Source: Parvibacter caecicola (GTDB lineage Bacteria > Actinomycetota > Coriobacteriia > Coriobacteriales > Eggerthellaceae). Taken from it: a DNA stretch of 64,000 nt. The notes beneath the pieces were generated by a model. The model was not told the origin of the DNA. It did no database searches and saw only the letters and a program-made list of their open reading frames with translations. This document shows, piece by piece, positions 43,252 to 50,881 of this stretch; position 1 is the stretch's first letter; every line of letters starts with the position of its first letter. Location: assembly GCF_003725335.1 (NCBI RefSeq), contig NZ_QIBY01000009.1, positions 21,116 through 85,115 of the forward strand, read 5' to 3'. A program made the position numbers and the translations under genes.

Positions 43252-43869
43252 ATGACCAAGTACGGAATGGCTATCAACAAAACCCGCTGCATTGGGTGCC
43301 ACACCTGCGCCTATGCTTGCAAGATGCAGAACGGCGTGGCCAAAGGCGCTCGCTGGAACCGGGTGCTGACGGAGGGTTGCGACGTGGAGGACGGCGCTTT
43401 GGGCCAGTACCCCGCGCTTTCCCGCAGCTACCTGCCGCTGGCTTGCCAGCACTGCGAGAACCCCGCCTGCCAGCGGGTGTGCCCCACCGGCGCCACCTAC
43501 AAAGATGAGATGGGCCGCGTGGAGATCGACTATGACAAGTGCATCGGCTGCCGCATGTGCATGGCCGCGTGCCCCTACAACGCCCGCTCCTTCAACTGGG
43601 AAGAGCCGGTGCATCAGCCGGACTTCGTTTACGGCGACAAGGACGTGCCGCAGCGCACCAAGGGCGTGGCGGAGAAGTGCACCTTCTGCAAAGAGCGCAC
43701 CGACCGCGGCGAAGAGCCCCGTTGCGTGCAGTGCTGCCCGCTGGACGCCCGCATCTTCGGCGACCTGGACGACCCGAATTCCGAGGTGTCCAAGGCCATC
43801 GCCACGCGCCACGGCTACCAGCTGCTGGAAGAGCAGGGCACCCGCCCGCAGGTTTATTACTTCGAATAG
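43252..43869 (+). CDS. Fe-S electron-transfer subunit 1 (DmsB/PsrB-like)
   Basis: A 205-residue protein with four cysteine clusters: CIGCHTCAYACK, CQHCENPACQRVCP, CIGCRMCMAACP and CTFCKERTDRGEEPRCVQCC, for four 4Fe-4S centres. It passes electrons between the NrfD anchor and the catalytic subunit. It starts 9 bp after the catalytic gene. Carrying no signal of its own, it is probably exported with the catalytic partner. Confidence 0.95.
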   Translation: MTKYGMAINKTRCIGCHTCAYACKMQNGVAKGARWNRVLTEGCDVEDGALGQYPALSRSYLPLACQHCENPACQRVCPTGATYKDEMGRVEIDYDKCIGCRMCMAACPYNARSFNWEEPVHQPDFVYGDKDVPQRTKGVAEKCTFCKERTDRGEEPRCVQCCPLDARIFGDLDDPNSEVSKAIATRHGYQLLEEQGTRPQVYYFE

Positions 43870-43881
43870 GAGAGTGGCATC

Positions 43882-45084
43882 ATGGAACTCTTTAAGCGTA
43901 ACAAGGTTGCCACGGCCGTGCTCGTGGTGCTGGCGGCGGTGGGAATCGGCGCCTGGGTGTGGCAGCTGATGAACGGCCTCACGGTCACCGGCATGTCCAA
44001 CGGCGTGTCCTGGGGCACCTACATCATCATGTTCATGTTCTTCGTGGGCCTGTCGGCCGGCGGCCTCATCGTAGCCTCCTCGGCCAGCGTGTTCCACATC
44101 AAGGCGTTCAAGAAGGTGGCGCTGCCGGCCATCATCCTGTCCACCGTGTGCATCTGCCTGGCCGGCATGTTCGTCCTCATCGACCTGGGCGGCATCCAAC
44201 GGGTATGGCGCATCGTCACCGGCCCCAATCCGGCATCGCCGCTGGTGTGGGACATGGCGGTTATCACCCTGTACCTGATCATCAACATCCTGTACCTGTA
44301 CTTCATGCGCAAAGGCGCCGAGCGCGCGGTGACCATCGTCTCCCGCTTCGCCCTGCCCACTGCCGTGCTGGTGCACAGCGTGACCGCGTGGATTTTCGGC
44401 CTGCAAATTGCGAAGGAAGGCTGGTTCACCGCCATCCTGGCCCCCATCTTCGTGGCTTCCGCCATGGATTCCGGCCTGGCGCTGCTGCTCATCGTGCTGG
44501 CGGTGCTGAACGGCACCGGCCGCTTTGAAACCCCCAAAGAGCTGTTCGCCAGCCTGGCCGGCTTGCTGGCCACCTGCATCGCCATCGACGCCTACTTCAT
44601 CGGCTGCGAGCTGCTCACCATGGGCTACCCCGGCGCGTCCGGCGCCGAGACGCTGGCCATCATGACCAGCGGCGCCACCGCCCCGTTCTTCTGGTTCGAG
44701 GTTATCGGCGGCCTGTTGATTCCCTTCCTGGTGCTGGTGTTCGCGAAGAACCGCCAGAAGACCGGCCTGGTTGTGGGCGCCTCGGTGCTGGTGGTGGCCG
44801 GCGTGCTGTGCAAGCGCATCTGGCTGCTGCTCACCTCCTTCGCCACTCTGAACATCGAGGGTGCTCCTGGTGTGATGGGCGCGGACGGCTGGTCGCTGCT
44901 GGGCCTGTACGCTCCCACCCTGGTGGAAATTGCTATCGTGGTGGGCGTGATTTCCGTGGGCGCCCTGGGCTTCATGGCTCTGGCCTCCAAGCTGCTGGTG
45001 CCGGCGGCCCAAACCGAGACGGCGCCCGCCAAGGTCCGCGCCGCGGCCGCTACCGACCTGGACTTCGATCCCCAAACGGCCTAG
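43882..45084 (+). CDS. NrfD/PsrC-family membrane anchor 1
   Basis: A 400-residue protein with ten helices. Family marks are SNGVSWGTYIIMFMFFVGLSAGGLIVASSASVF, VLIDLGGIQRVWRIVTGPNPASPLVWDM, and AKEGWFTAILAPIFVASAMDSGLALL. It exchanges electrons with the menaquinone pool for the catalytic pair. It ends the operon; a terminator follows. Confidence 0.95.
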   Translation: MELFKRNKVATAVLVVLAAVGIGAWVWQLMNGLTVTGMSNGVSWGTYIIMFMFFVGLSAGGLIVASSASVFHIKAFKKVALPAIILSTVCICLAGMFVLIDLGGIQRVWRIVTGPNPASPLVWDMAVITLYLIINILYLYFMRKGAERAVTIVSRFALPTAVLVHSVTAWIFGLQIAKEGWFTAILAPIFVASAMDSGLALLLIVLAVLNGTGRFETPKELFASLAGLLATCIAIDAYFIGCELLTMGYPGASGAETLAIMTSGATAPFFWFEVIGGLLIPFLVLVFAKNRQKTGLVVGASVLVVAGVLCKRIWLLLTSFATLNIEGAPGVMGADGWSLLGLYAPTLVEIAIVVGVISVGALGFMALASKLLVPAAQTETAPAKVRAAAATDLDFDPQTA

Positions 45085-45154
45085 CCCCTTCATGCAAGGT
45101 GCCGGCTGTGGCGGCTGCCCCCCGGCACCGTTTCCCGATGCGAGTCCTCTCTCC

Positions 45155-45184
45155 AAAGCCCCTCGCCCCCCGAGGGGCTTTCTG
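45155..45184 (+). terminator. Terminator after molybdoenzyme operon 1
   Basis: AAAGCCCCTCG (45155-45165) pairs perfectly with CGAGGGGCTTT (45171-45181) around five C, then TCTG. Confidence 0.8.
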
Positions 45185-45493
45185 TTGCCCTTCGGCGCGC
45201 GCGCATCCTGACGGAGGCGAGCCCGGAGAAACGGAGCGTTTTGTCAGCGGGGCTGCGTTTTTGGGCAAAACCGCCGATTATTCCGAGCTCGCTCGGTCCT
45301 TCGCCTCTGAAAAACGGCCCGTTCTGGCGTTTTTCTCGGAATAAAGCCGGGTTTTGGCACGGGGCAGTTCGGAATAACTCGCCCTTTTGCCAAACGTCCG
45401 CCAGCGGCCCGTCGCCCGAAGCGCTCCAGCGCAAACTGCGCCAGGGCTATAATAGGGGCTTGCCGTTGCCCCCGACCTCCCCAAGGAGCCTCT
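45185..45493. other. Gene-free stretch with an imperfect inverted repeat
   Basis: No gene is visible. GGGCAAAACC...TTATTCCGAG (45263-45287) and CTCGGAATAA (45336-45345) and TTCGGAATAACTCGCCC (45368-45384) are related inverted pieces. They look like remnants of a dispersed repeat. AAGGAG at the right end serves the thioesterase gene. Confidence 0.45.
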
Positions 45494-45952
45494 ATGTTCG
45501 TGGATACCCCCATTACCGTTCGCTACGCCGACACCGACATGATGGGAGTGGTGTACCATGGCAACTACCTGCTGTATTTCGAGGACGGCCGGGTGGATTA
45601 CCTGCAGAAGAACGGCTTTTCCTACACGGCGGTAGAGGAGGCCGGCTACATGAGCCCCATCTACCACGTGGACATCCAGTACGGCGCGCCGCTGCGCTAT
45701 GGCGAGCGCGGGTTCGTGCGCACGTCGGTGGAGGCGGTGCACGCCACGCGCACGGTGTACCGTCAGCAGGTGTTTCGCGAAGGGGACGATCCGGAAACCG
45801 CCCGGCCCCTGGTGGATGGCCTCGTTACCGTGTGTCTGGTGGACAAGGAAACCTTCCAGCCGGTAAGCCAAAAGCGCGCCCTGCCCGAACTCTACGCCTA
45901 CTACCAGCAAGAAGTGGCCGCCCAAAGGCTCGCCGGCGCCGAAGCCGAATAG
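45494..45952 (+). CDS. Acyl-CoA thioesterase (4HBT/YbgC family)
   Basis: A 152-residue hotdog-fold protein: ITVRYADTDMMGVVYHGNYLLYFEDGRVDYLQ contains the YbgC/FcbC active site (D of YADTD, then VVYHGNYL). IYHVDIQYGAPLRYGERGFVRTSVE is the central strand region. It hydrolyses short acyl-CoA thioesters; the exact substrate is unknown. ATG 45494 follows AAGGAG. It stands alone. Confidence 0.93.
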   Translation: MFVDTPITVRYADTDMMGVVYHGNYLLYFEDGRVDYLQKNGFSYTAVEEAGYMSPIYHVDIQYGAPLRYGERGFVRTSVEAVHATRTVYRQQVFREGDDPETARPLVDGLVTVCLVDKETFQPVSQKRALPELYAYYQQEVAAQRLAGAEAE

Positions 45953-45991
45953 GCGCTGCTGGCCGTCCGGGCCTTTTCCGAACAATCGCCC

Positions 45992-46474
45992 TTACGCGTG
46001 GGCTTCGAGATACTGCGCAGGCGAAAGGGCTTTGACAACGGCCTGGGACAGCAGCTGTTTGTCGTTGGTGACGATGAAGTCCACCTGCGCATTGCGGGCG
46101 CAGGCCAGCAGTAGCGCGTCTTCGTAATCGGCGCAATCGGGCCGAAGCGACGAGGCCAGGTAGTGCTCGGCCGATCCTTCGGACAGCACCATCGCCTGCT
46201 TCTGAACGTAGGACAAGCAGCTCCAAGCCACCTCGTTTGCAGACACGGCCTGCTGCTGGGTTACGGTGCCCTCTTCTTTTCGTGCGCTGTTTTTCAGGCT
46301 TTGGCCGATGATATAGAAAATATCCTTAAGTTGAGATGCGGTGACGGTCAGGAGGTGGTCGCAGCCATCGGCGCACATCACCAAATGCCCGGATTGCCGC
46401 GCGTTGCCTCTGCCCAAAAGCAGATCGAGCCACACGTTGGTGTCCACGAGCAACGTGGTGGTTCGCTCAGTCAT
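45992..46474 (-). CDS. PIN-domain ribonuclease toxin
   Basis: A 160-residue protein. LLVDTNVWLDLLLG has the first acidic residue, SEGSAEHYLASSLRPDCADYEDALLLACA the second and third, and DFIVTNDKQLL the fourth. This is the VapC-like toxin layout. ATG 46474 overlaps the antitoxin stop by 8 bp; a longer frame to 46495 lies inside the antitoxin gene. It pairs with the RelB-like protein upstream. Confidence 0.9.
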   Translation of the reverse strand: MTERTTTLLVDTNVWLDLLLGRGNARQSGHLVMCADGCDHLLTVTASQLKDIFYIIGQSLKNSARKEEGTVTQQQAVSANEVAWSCLSYVQKQAMVLSEGSAEHYLASSLRPDCADYEDALLLACARNAQVDFIVTNDKQLLSQAVVKALSPAQYLEAHA

Positions 46475-46802
46475 CCAGCAACCCCCGCTCGGCATAGGCG
46501 GCCCGACGCAGGTCGTCGTAACTGGGCAGGCCTTCTTGCGGCGACGGTGCGGAAACTCCAGTCATTCGCTGAAACAACCGCACCGCCAACCCTTCACCCT
46601 CCAGAATCTCCTGGCGCCGAGCCTCGGTGAGCGCACCTGGCTTGCGGGGCGGCATGAATTCAGGCAGTTGCTGGTGCGTGGCGAGGTAACCCCAGAGGGC
46701 TTGGGTGGCCGCGGAAGGGCTGTAGCCGTTGCGGCGCAGCACCGCGTCGCCGGCAGCCTTCATGGCGCTGTCGAGGCGCGTGTTCATTTGCACGGTGGGC
46801 AC
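46467..46802 (-). CDS. RelB/DinJ-like antitoxin
   Basis: A 111-residue protein beginning MPTVQMNTRLDSAMKAAGDAVLRRNGYSPSAATQALWGYLATHQQLPEFM, a ribbon-helix-helix of the RelB/DinJ type, then a tail that probably wraps the toxin. GTG 46802 follows GGGAG. It is unusual that RelB-type antitoxins pair with RelE-fold toxins, yet here the partner is a PIN protein; mixed pairs of this sort are known. It should repress the operon through the palindrome just upstream. Confidence 0.85.
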   Translation of the reverse strand: MPTVQMNTRLDSAMKAAGDAVLRRNGYSPSAATQALWGYLATHQQLPEFMPPRKPGALTEARRQEILEGEGLAVRLFQRMTGVSAPSPQEGLPSYDDLRRAAYAERGLLDD

Positions 46803-46815
46803 AGGTGCTCCCTTC

Positions 46816-46843
46816 GCTATACATATTTTATATACAGTATAGC
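46816..46843 (-). promoter_or_regulatory. Operator/promoter of the toxin-antitoxin operon
   Basis: GCTATAC (46816-46822) and GTATAGC (46837-46843) are inverted repeats around an A/T-rich centre containing TATAAAATAT. The minus-strand TATACT is a likely -10. Placed directly before the antitoxin gene, it fits autorepression. Confidence 0.6.
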
Positions 46844-46963
46844 ACACGAAGGGGCGGGGCTGACGGGGCCATGACGGCTGTGTGGCAGTTGTTTTGTTTT
46901 TGGGGAAAGGCCAGCGAGTTTGGTAAAGTTTGCCTGAACGACAAGCGAGGGAAAGGGCCTCTG

Positions 46964-47752
46964 ATGAAGAAGATTTCTGTGAAGCTTACGGCTGCTTTTG
47001 CGGCGGCGACGATGGGGCTGTTCGCAGTGGGCTGCAGCGTGGCCCCTGCTCCGGCTCCGGCGGACGGTGGCAATGGTGCCAATGCGGCCGCGCCCCAGGT
47101 GCCCGATGGAGGGCAAGGGAATGGCCAGGGGAATGGCAACGACAGCGGCCAAGGCAACGGTCAGGGGAATGGCTCGCAGCACCATGAGGACGAACACCAC
47201 GGCAATGGCAACGGTTACGGCAATGGCCAGGGCAACGGCAATGGGCAGCGGGGCGACAGCTGGGATGGCACCGATGTGGCCCAAGCCCCCACGGTGAGCG
47301 ACCTTGGCAACTTCTCCGCCACTACCATCGACGGCGGCACCTTTACCGCAGCCGACCTGGCCAGCAAGGACATCACCGTTGTGAACTTCTGGTCCATCAC
47401 TTGCCCGCCTTGCGTGGCCGAAATGCCCGACCTGGCGGAAATCCAGCGGGAACTGCCCGCCAATGTGCAGCTGATTACGGTGCTGCTGGACGGCCAGTCC
47501 GGCGTGCAGGAGGCGCAGTCCATTCTCAACCAAGCCGGCTATCGCGGCGTAACGCTGGTGCCCACCCAAGACAGCGGCGACCTTATTTCCGCAGTGAGCG
47601 ACATCATGTACATGCCCACCACGGTGCTGTACGATAGCCAAGGCGTGGCGCTGTCCGAGTTCGTGGGCGGCCAGATGGACCTGGAAGACACCATCGAGAA
47701 CGCAGTGAACCACCAGCTGTCCCTCATGGGCAAGCCCGCCATCGACCTGTAG
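46964..47752 (+). CDS. TlpA/ResA-like thioredoxin lipoprotein with Gly/Asn-rich linker
   Basis: A 262-residue lipoprotein (lipobox FAVGC, Cys24). A low-complexity linker of repeated GNGQ units with a central HHEDEHHG spans about residues 45-95. The thioredoxin domain follows: NFWSITCPPCVAEMPDLAEIQ with the redox CPPC, and YMPTTVLYDSQG with the cis-Pro. ATG 46964 follows GAAAGGG. It precedes a CxxC peptide gene and a 4Fe-4S membrane protein gene, which probably form one thiol-redox relay across the membrane. The His-rich island might bind metal. Confidence 0.92.
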   Translation: MKKISVKLTAAFAAATMGLFAVGCSVAPAPAPADGGNGANAAAPQVPDGGQGNGQGNGNDSGQGNGQGNGSQHHEDEHHGNGNGYGNGQGNGNGQRGDSWDGTDVAQAPTVSDLGNFSATTIDGGTFTAADLASKDITVVNFWSITCPPCVAEMPDLAEIQRELPANVQLITVLLDGQSGVQEAQSILNQAGYRGVTLVPTQDSGDLISAVSDIMYMPTTVLYDSQGVALSEFVGGQMDLEDTIENAVNHQLSLMGKPAIDL

Positions 47753-47760
47753 GGGAATTT

Positions 47761-47907
47761 GTGGCGAAGGGGCGCTCGATAGCGTTGGTGGTGGCCGTGG
47801 CCGTTGTGGCCGTGGCCGCTATCGTATGGGGCCTTGCGCAGGGCGAGGCGGCCGTTGTGTACAGCAAGGCCGCCCGCATTTGCCTTGAATGCATTGGAAT
47901 CGGCTGA
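47761..47907 (+). CDS. CD1871A-family CXXC small membrane protein
   Basis: A 48-residue protein: MAKGRSIALVVAVAVVAVAA then a helix end and ARICLECIGIG. One helix and a C-terminal CLEC motif fit the short CD1871A family found beside TlpA and Fe-S membrane proteins. GTG 47761 starts 8 bp after the lipoprotein gene; the stop TGA at 47905-47907 overlaps the next ATG (TGATG). Its two cysteines may relay electrons between the Fe-S protein and the thioredoxin. Confidence 0.8.
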   Translation: MAKGRSIALVVAVAVVAVAAIVWGLAQGEAAVVYSKAARICLECIGIG

Positions 47908-48755
47908 TGAAGGTTAGAACCCAACGGCTCATCCAGGTGGCGGCCGCAGCCGTGATGAACGGCTACGCAGTAGGCTTTGCCGAGGGCAAAATCTTCACCG
48001 GCCCCAGCAAGGCGGTGTGCGTGCCGGTGCTGAACTGCTACTCCTGTCCGGGAGCGCTGGGGGCGTGCCCCATCGGAGCGCTGCAGGCAGCGTTCGGCTC
48101 CACGGGTCGCGGCGTTCCCTTCTACGTGCTGGGCACTCTGCTGCTGTTCGGCATTCTGCTGGGGCGTCTGGCTTGCGGCTTGCTGTGTCCCTTCGGCCTC
48201 ATCCAAGATCTGCTGCACCGCATCCCCTCGCCCAAGCTGCGGGTGCCGAAGAAGATCGACCGGCCGCTGCGCTGGCTGAAGTACCTGGTGTTGGCGGTGA
48301 TGGTGGTGGGGCTGCCGCTGGTGGTTGCCGCTGCCAACGGCTATGCGCCGCCGTTTTTCTGCGAATTTCTGTGCCCGGCCGGCACGCTGGAGGCGGGGCT
48401 TCCGCTGCTGGCGCTGGATCCGCGGCTGCAAGCGCAAATCGGCTGGCTGTTCAATTGGAAGCTGGCGGTGCTGGTGGCCATTGTGGTGCTGGCGGTGTTC
48501 ATTCATCGTCCCTTCTGCCGCTACCTGTGTCCGTTGGGCGGGCTGTGGGGACTGTTCAACCGTTTCAGCCTGGTGCAGCTGAAATGGACCGAGGCCACGT
48601 GCGTTCATTGCGAAAAGTGCGCGAGGGCCTGCCCCATGGTGGTGGACCCCACGAAAACGCCCGCCAGCGCCGAGTGCATTCGCTGCACCACCTGCACATC
48701 GGTGTGCCCCACCGATTCGCTCCACCTGCGTATTCATGACAGGGGACGGGGATAA
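47907..48755 (+). CDS. 4Fe-4S membrane protein (NapH/CcoG-like)
   Basis: A 282-residue protein with four or five helices. Cytoplasm-facing and membrane cysteine motifs include NCYSCPGALGACPIGALQ, RLACGLLCPFGLIQDL, FFCEFLCPAGTLEAGLPLL and RYLCPLGGLWGL, then a ferredoxin-like tail: CVHCEKCARACP and CIRCTTCTSVCPTDSL. This is the NapH/RnfB-like class moving electrons through the membrane. The last residues (HDRGRG) are encoded by a dispersed repeat that also supplies the stop. Confidence 0.92.
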   Translation: MKVRTQRLIQVAAAAVMNGYAVGFAEGKIFTGPSKAVCVPVLNCYSCPGALGACPIGALQAAFGSTGRGVPFYVLGTLLLFGILLGRLACGLLCPFGLIQDLLHRIPSPKLRVPKKIDRPLRWLKYLVLAVMVVGLPLVVAAANGYAPPFFCEFLCPAGTLEAGLPLLALDPRLQAQIGWLFNWKLAVLVAIVVLAVFIHRPFCRYLCPLGGLWGLFNRFSLVQLKWTEATCVHCEKCARACPMVVDPTKTPASAECIRCTTCTSVCPTDSLHLRIHDRGRG

Positions 48756-48761
48756 TGTCAG
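48735..48761 (+). repeat. Dispersed repeat family A, copy 2
   Basis: CATGACAGGGGACGGGGATA then ATGTCAG. The copy overlaps the 3' end of the Fe-S membrane protein gene. Same family at 33249-33275 (inverted) and 63971-63997. Confidence 0.8.
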
Positions 48762-48768
48762 CATCATC

Positions 48769-48795
48769 GTAGGGCAGAGATTCTATCTCTGCCTT
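48769..48795 (+). repeat. Dispersed repeat family B, copy 2
   Basis: Identical to 33204-33230 across GTAGGGCAGAGATTCTATCT and beyond. It sits 7 bases after a family A copy; the two families are also neighbours at 33.2 kb. Confidence 0.8.
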
Positions 48796-48869
48796 TTGCG
48801 TTTCCGGAGCGCAGGCCTGTCGGGTCGGCCCACTCTCCAGCGGCTCTGGAAACCCACAATTATTCTCGA

Positions 48870-49010
48870 TTGAGAACGCCTAGTGTTATGGTAGGATTTT
48901 CCCACGCCAAGAATTCCCCCTTCTCGTAGTGCAGCGGGATGGGGTTGATCTGTGAGATGCACCGGGCACGCGAAGTGGCGCCGCGTTGTCGCTTACGAGA
49001 AAGGTGCACC
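48870..49010 (+). promoter_or_regulatory. Promoter and structured leader of the MOSC gene
   Basis: TTGAGA, 16 bases, TAGGAT (ends about 48898) is promoter-like. In the leader TTCTCGTA (about 48921-48929) can pair with TACGAGAA (48994-49001), which adjoins the AAAGG ribosome binding site, and GTGCA/TGCAC forms an inner hairpin. Translation may thus be regulated. I could not match a known Moco riboswitch. Confidence 0.4.
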
Positions 49011-49442
49011 ATGGGCACGATCAAAGCAGTTTGTACCAGCGATCGCAAAGGCATTCAGAAAACCGCGCAGCCTTCCATCGTGCTGAAGGAAGACTGGGGC
49101 ATCGACGGCGACGCCCATGCGGGCAACTGGCATCGCCAGGTAAGCCTGCTGGCCTTCGAGAAAATCCAGGACTTCAACGCTCGCGGGGCCGGCGTGGTGG
49201 ACGGCGCGTTCGGCGAGAACATTGTGGTGGAGGGCTTCGACTTGAAAACCCTGCCCATCGGCACCCGCTTCAAGAGCGGCGAAGTTGAGCTGGAGCTCAC
49301 GCAAATTGGCAAGGAGTGCCATTCCCACTGCGCCATTTACCACAAGATGGGCGACTGCATCATGCCGCGCGAGGGCGTGTTCTGCCGCGTGCTGCACGGC
49401 GGCCGCTTGATGGTGGGGGATTCGTTCGAAATCGTGGCCTAG
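49011..49442 (+). CDS. MOSC-domain protein
   Basis: A 143-residue protein consisting only of a MOSC domain: GIDGDAHAGNWHRQVSLLAFEKIQDF, GAFGENIVVEGFDL, LELTQIGKECHSHCAIYHKMGDCIMPREGVFCRVLHGG. The conserved Cys in GKECHSHC is the proposed sulfur carrier for molybdenum cofactor. Given two molybdoenzyme operons in the window, it probably serves Moco metabolism. ATG 49011 follows GAAAGG. Confidence 0.93.
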   Translation: MGTIKAVCTSDRKGIQKTAQPSIVLKEDWGIDGDAHAGNWHRQVSLLAFEKIQDFNARGAGVVDGAFGENIVVEGFDLKTLPIGTRFKSGEVELELTQIGKECHSHCAIYHKMGDCIMPREGVFCRVLHGGRLMVGDSFEIVA

Positions 49443-49518
49443 GCCCGCGAACGCGCCTGCTCTGCTAGACTGTTTTCCGCGCTGCGCACAAAAGCGAACG
49501 TTGCGGAAAGGAGCCAGC

Positions 49519-50694
49519 GTGACTGAGGAAAAAACTAAAACCGCAGATGCGGCTTCTGCTGATGGGGAAAAGAGCGCAGAGGCCGTGGCGGCTGTAACAG
49601 GCGAAGGGGCCGAGGCTGCTGCGGAGGCTGCCCCGGAGGCTGGCAAAGACGACGCCTCCAAAAGTGAGACCGTGGAAGCTGCTGTGGAATCTGCGGCGAG
49701 CGATGCGAAGGACGGCGGCGAGGCTAAGGCGGCCGCCGCTGAGGGCAACGCCACCGCCGAGGAGCCGAAGACCCCGGCCGACTCCGGTGCCGACGCCAGC
49801 GCCGCCGAAGCCGAAGCCGAACAAGGCAGCCCCGAACCGGACGAACATCGCGGCATCAAGATGCGCGTGGCCGTGGCCATAGCTTGCGTCATAGTGGTGG
49901 CCGCTTGCGCCATCGCCACTGTGGTGACCACCAACTTCGCTGATTACCAAAAGGCCGTCGACAGCTATCAGCGCTCGGCCGCAGCACTGCAAGAGCGCAA
50001 CGAGGAGCTGGACCAAGCGGTGGCGTCGCTGCAGTTTCTGGTGAATTCCGGCGCCCAGCCGTTGGAGCCCCAGCTCATCACTGACGCCCAGCAGCTCATC
50101 AGCGAAGCCAAGGGGGCCAAGGATTCCGTCACCCCCATGCCGCTGACCACCGACGAGATTCGCACGGTCACGAACAAAATTCGCATTTCCGGCAACTATG
50201 CCCAGCTCATCGGCCGCCTCAACGCTGCCGAAGACGCGTTGGAGGACAGCATCGCCCTGCGCGAGCTGGTGGTGGACCCCACGGCCAGCAACGTCATCGA
50301 GCGGCTGCGTACGGTGCCGCATATCATCGCCGCCGAAGCGGTCACCCCTGAAAACGACCCCAACGGTCTGCTGAACCAAGCCGACGGCTACAGCTCCATG
50401 GTGTATTTCACCTACTCCCTTATCCTGCAGGACAAGGTGTACGGCGAAGGCGTGGTGGGGAAGGGCACGTCCGGCGGCGGTTCGGTGGAGGTGTACCCCA
50501 CGGTTGAGCTGGCCGAGGCCCGCAACGACTACATTTCGCAGTTCGACAACACCGACCTGGCCCCCGGTTATCACGAGGTGGTGGGGTCCATCGTGGTGCG
50601 CATTTCCGACCGCCTCACCCCCGAGCGCCAGAAGAAGCTGGCCGATGAAGTGGTGGAGGCCCTTACAACCCTCCCTGACGACGAGAAGGAGTAG
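49519..50694 (+). CDS. Single-pass membrane protein with acidic Ala/Glu-rich N-terminus
   Basis: A 391-residue protein. Residues 1-110 are a low-complexity acidic stretch (TEEKTKTADAASADGEKS...), residues 115-140 one helix (MRVAVAIACVIVVAACAIATVV), and the outer part begins with a coiled coil (YQKAVDSYQRSAAALQERNEELDQAVASLQFL). No family recognised. GTG 49519 follows AAAGGAG; a TTG 49501 frame lacks a binding site. A strong terminator follows. Confidence 0.75.
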   Translation: MTEEKTKTADAASADGEKSAEAVAAVTGEGAEAAAEAAPEAGKDDASKSETVEAAVESAASDAKDGGEAKAAAAEGNATAEEPKTPADSGADASAAEAEAEQGSPEPDEHRGIKMRVAVAIACVIVVAACAIATVVTTNFADYQKAVDSYQRSAAALQERNEELDQAVASLQFLVNSGAQPLEPQLITDAQQLISEAKGAKDSVTPMPLTTDEIRTVTNKIRISGNYAQLIGRLNAAEDALEDSIALRELVVDPTASNVIERLRTVPHIIAAEAVTPENDPNGLLNQADGYSSMVYFTYSLILQDKVYGEGVVGKGTSGGGSVEVYPTVELAEARNDYISQFDNTDLAPGYHEVVGSIVVRISDRLTPERQKKLADEVVEALTTLPDDEKE

Positions 50695-50727
50695 CGGGCG
50701 CAGCTCACGTCGCCCATCCAGAAAGCG

Positions 50728-50765
50728 AAACGGGCCGCCCGGTTTTCCAGGCGGCCCGTTTTTTC
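50728..50765 (+). terminator. Rho-independent terminator
   Basis: AAACGGGCCGCC and GGCGGCCCGTTTTTT form a 10-bp GC stem with a T run. Confidence 0.9.
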
Positions 50766-50819
50766 ATGGGCAGGCATTCTGGTTCGGCCTGAGAAGCCCC
50801 AGCGTGCCTGCGCCCGTTT

Positions 50820-50845
50820 AGGCAGAGATAGAATCCCTGCCCTAC
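50820..50845 (-). repeat. Dispersed repeat family B, copy 3
   Basis: Read on the minus strand it is GTAGGGCAGGGATTCTATCT plus CTGCCT, one base different from copies 1 and 2. It lies between the membrane protein and phosphohexomutase genes. Confidence 0.75.
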
Positions 50846-50881
50846 GAATCCAACTTGCAAACGGTGCTTCGTACAGGCGGC

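Noticed and set aside
40810..45156. Minus-strand open frame of 1448 codons
   Set aside because: It is antisense to the whole molybdoenzyme operon and consists of His/Gly/Gln-rich shadow sequence.
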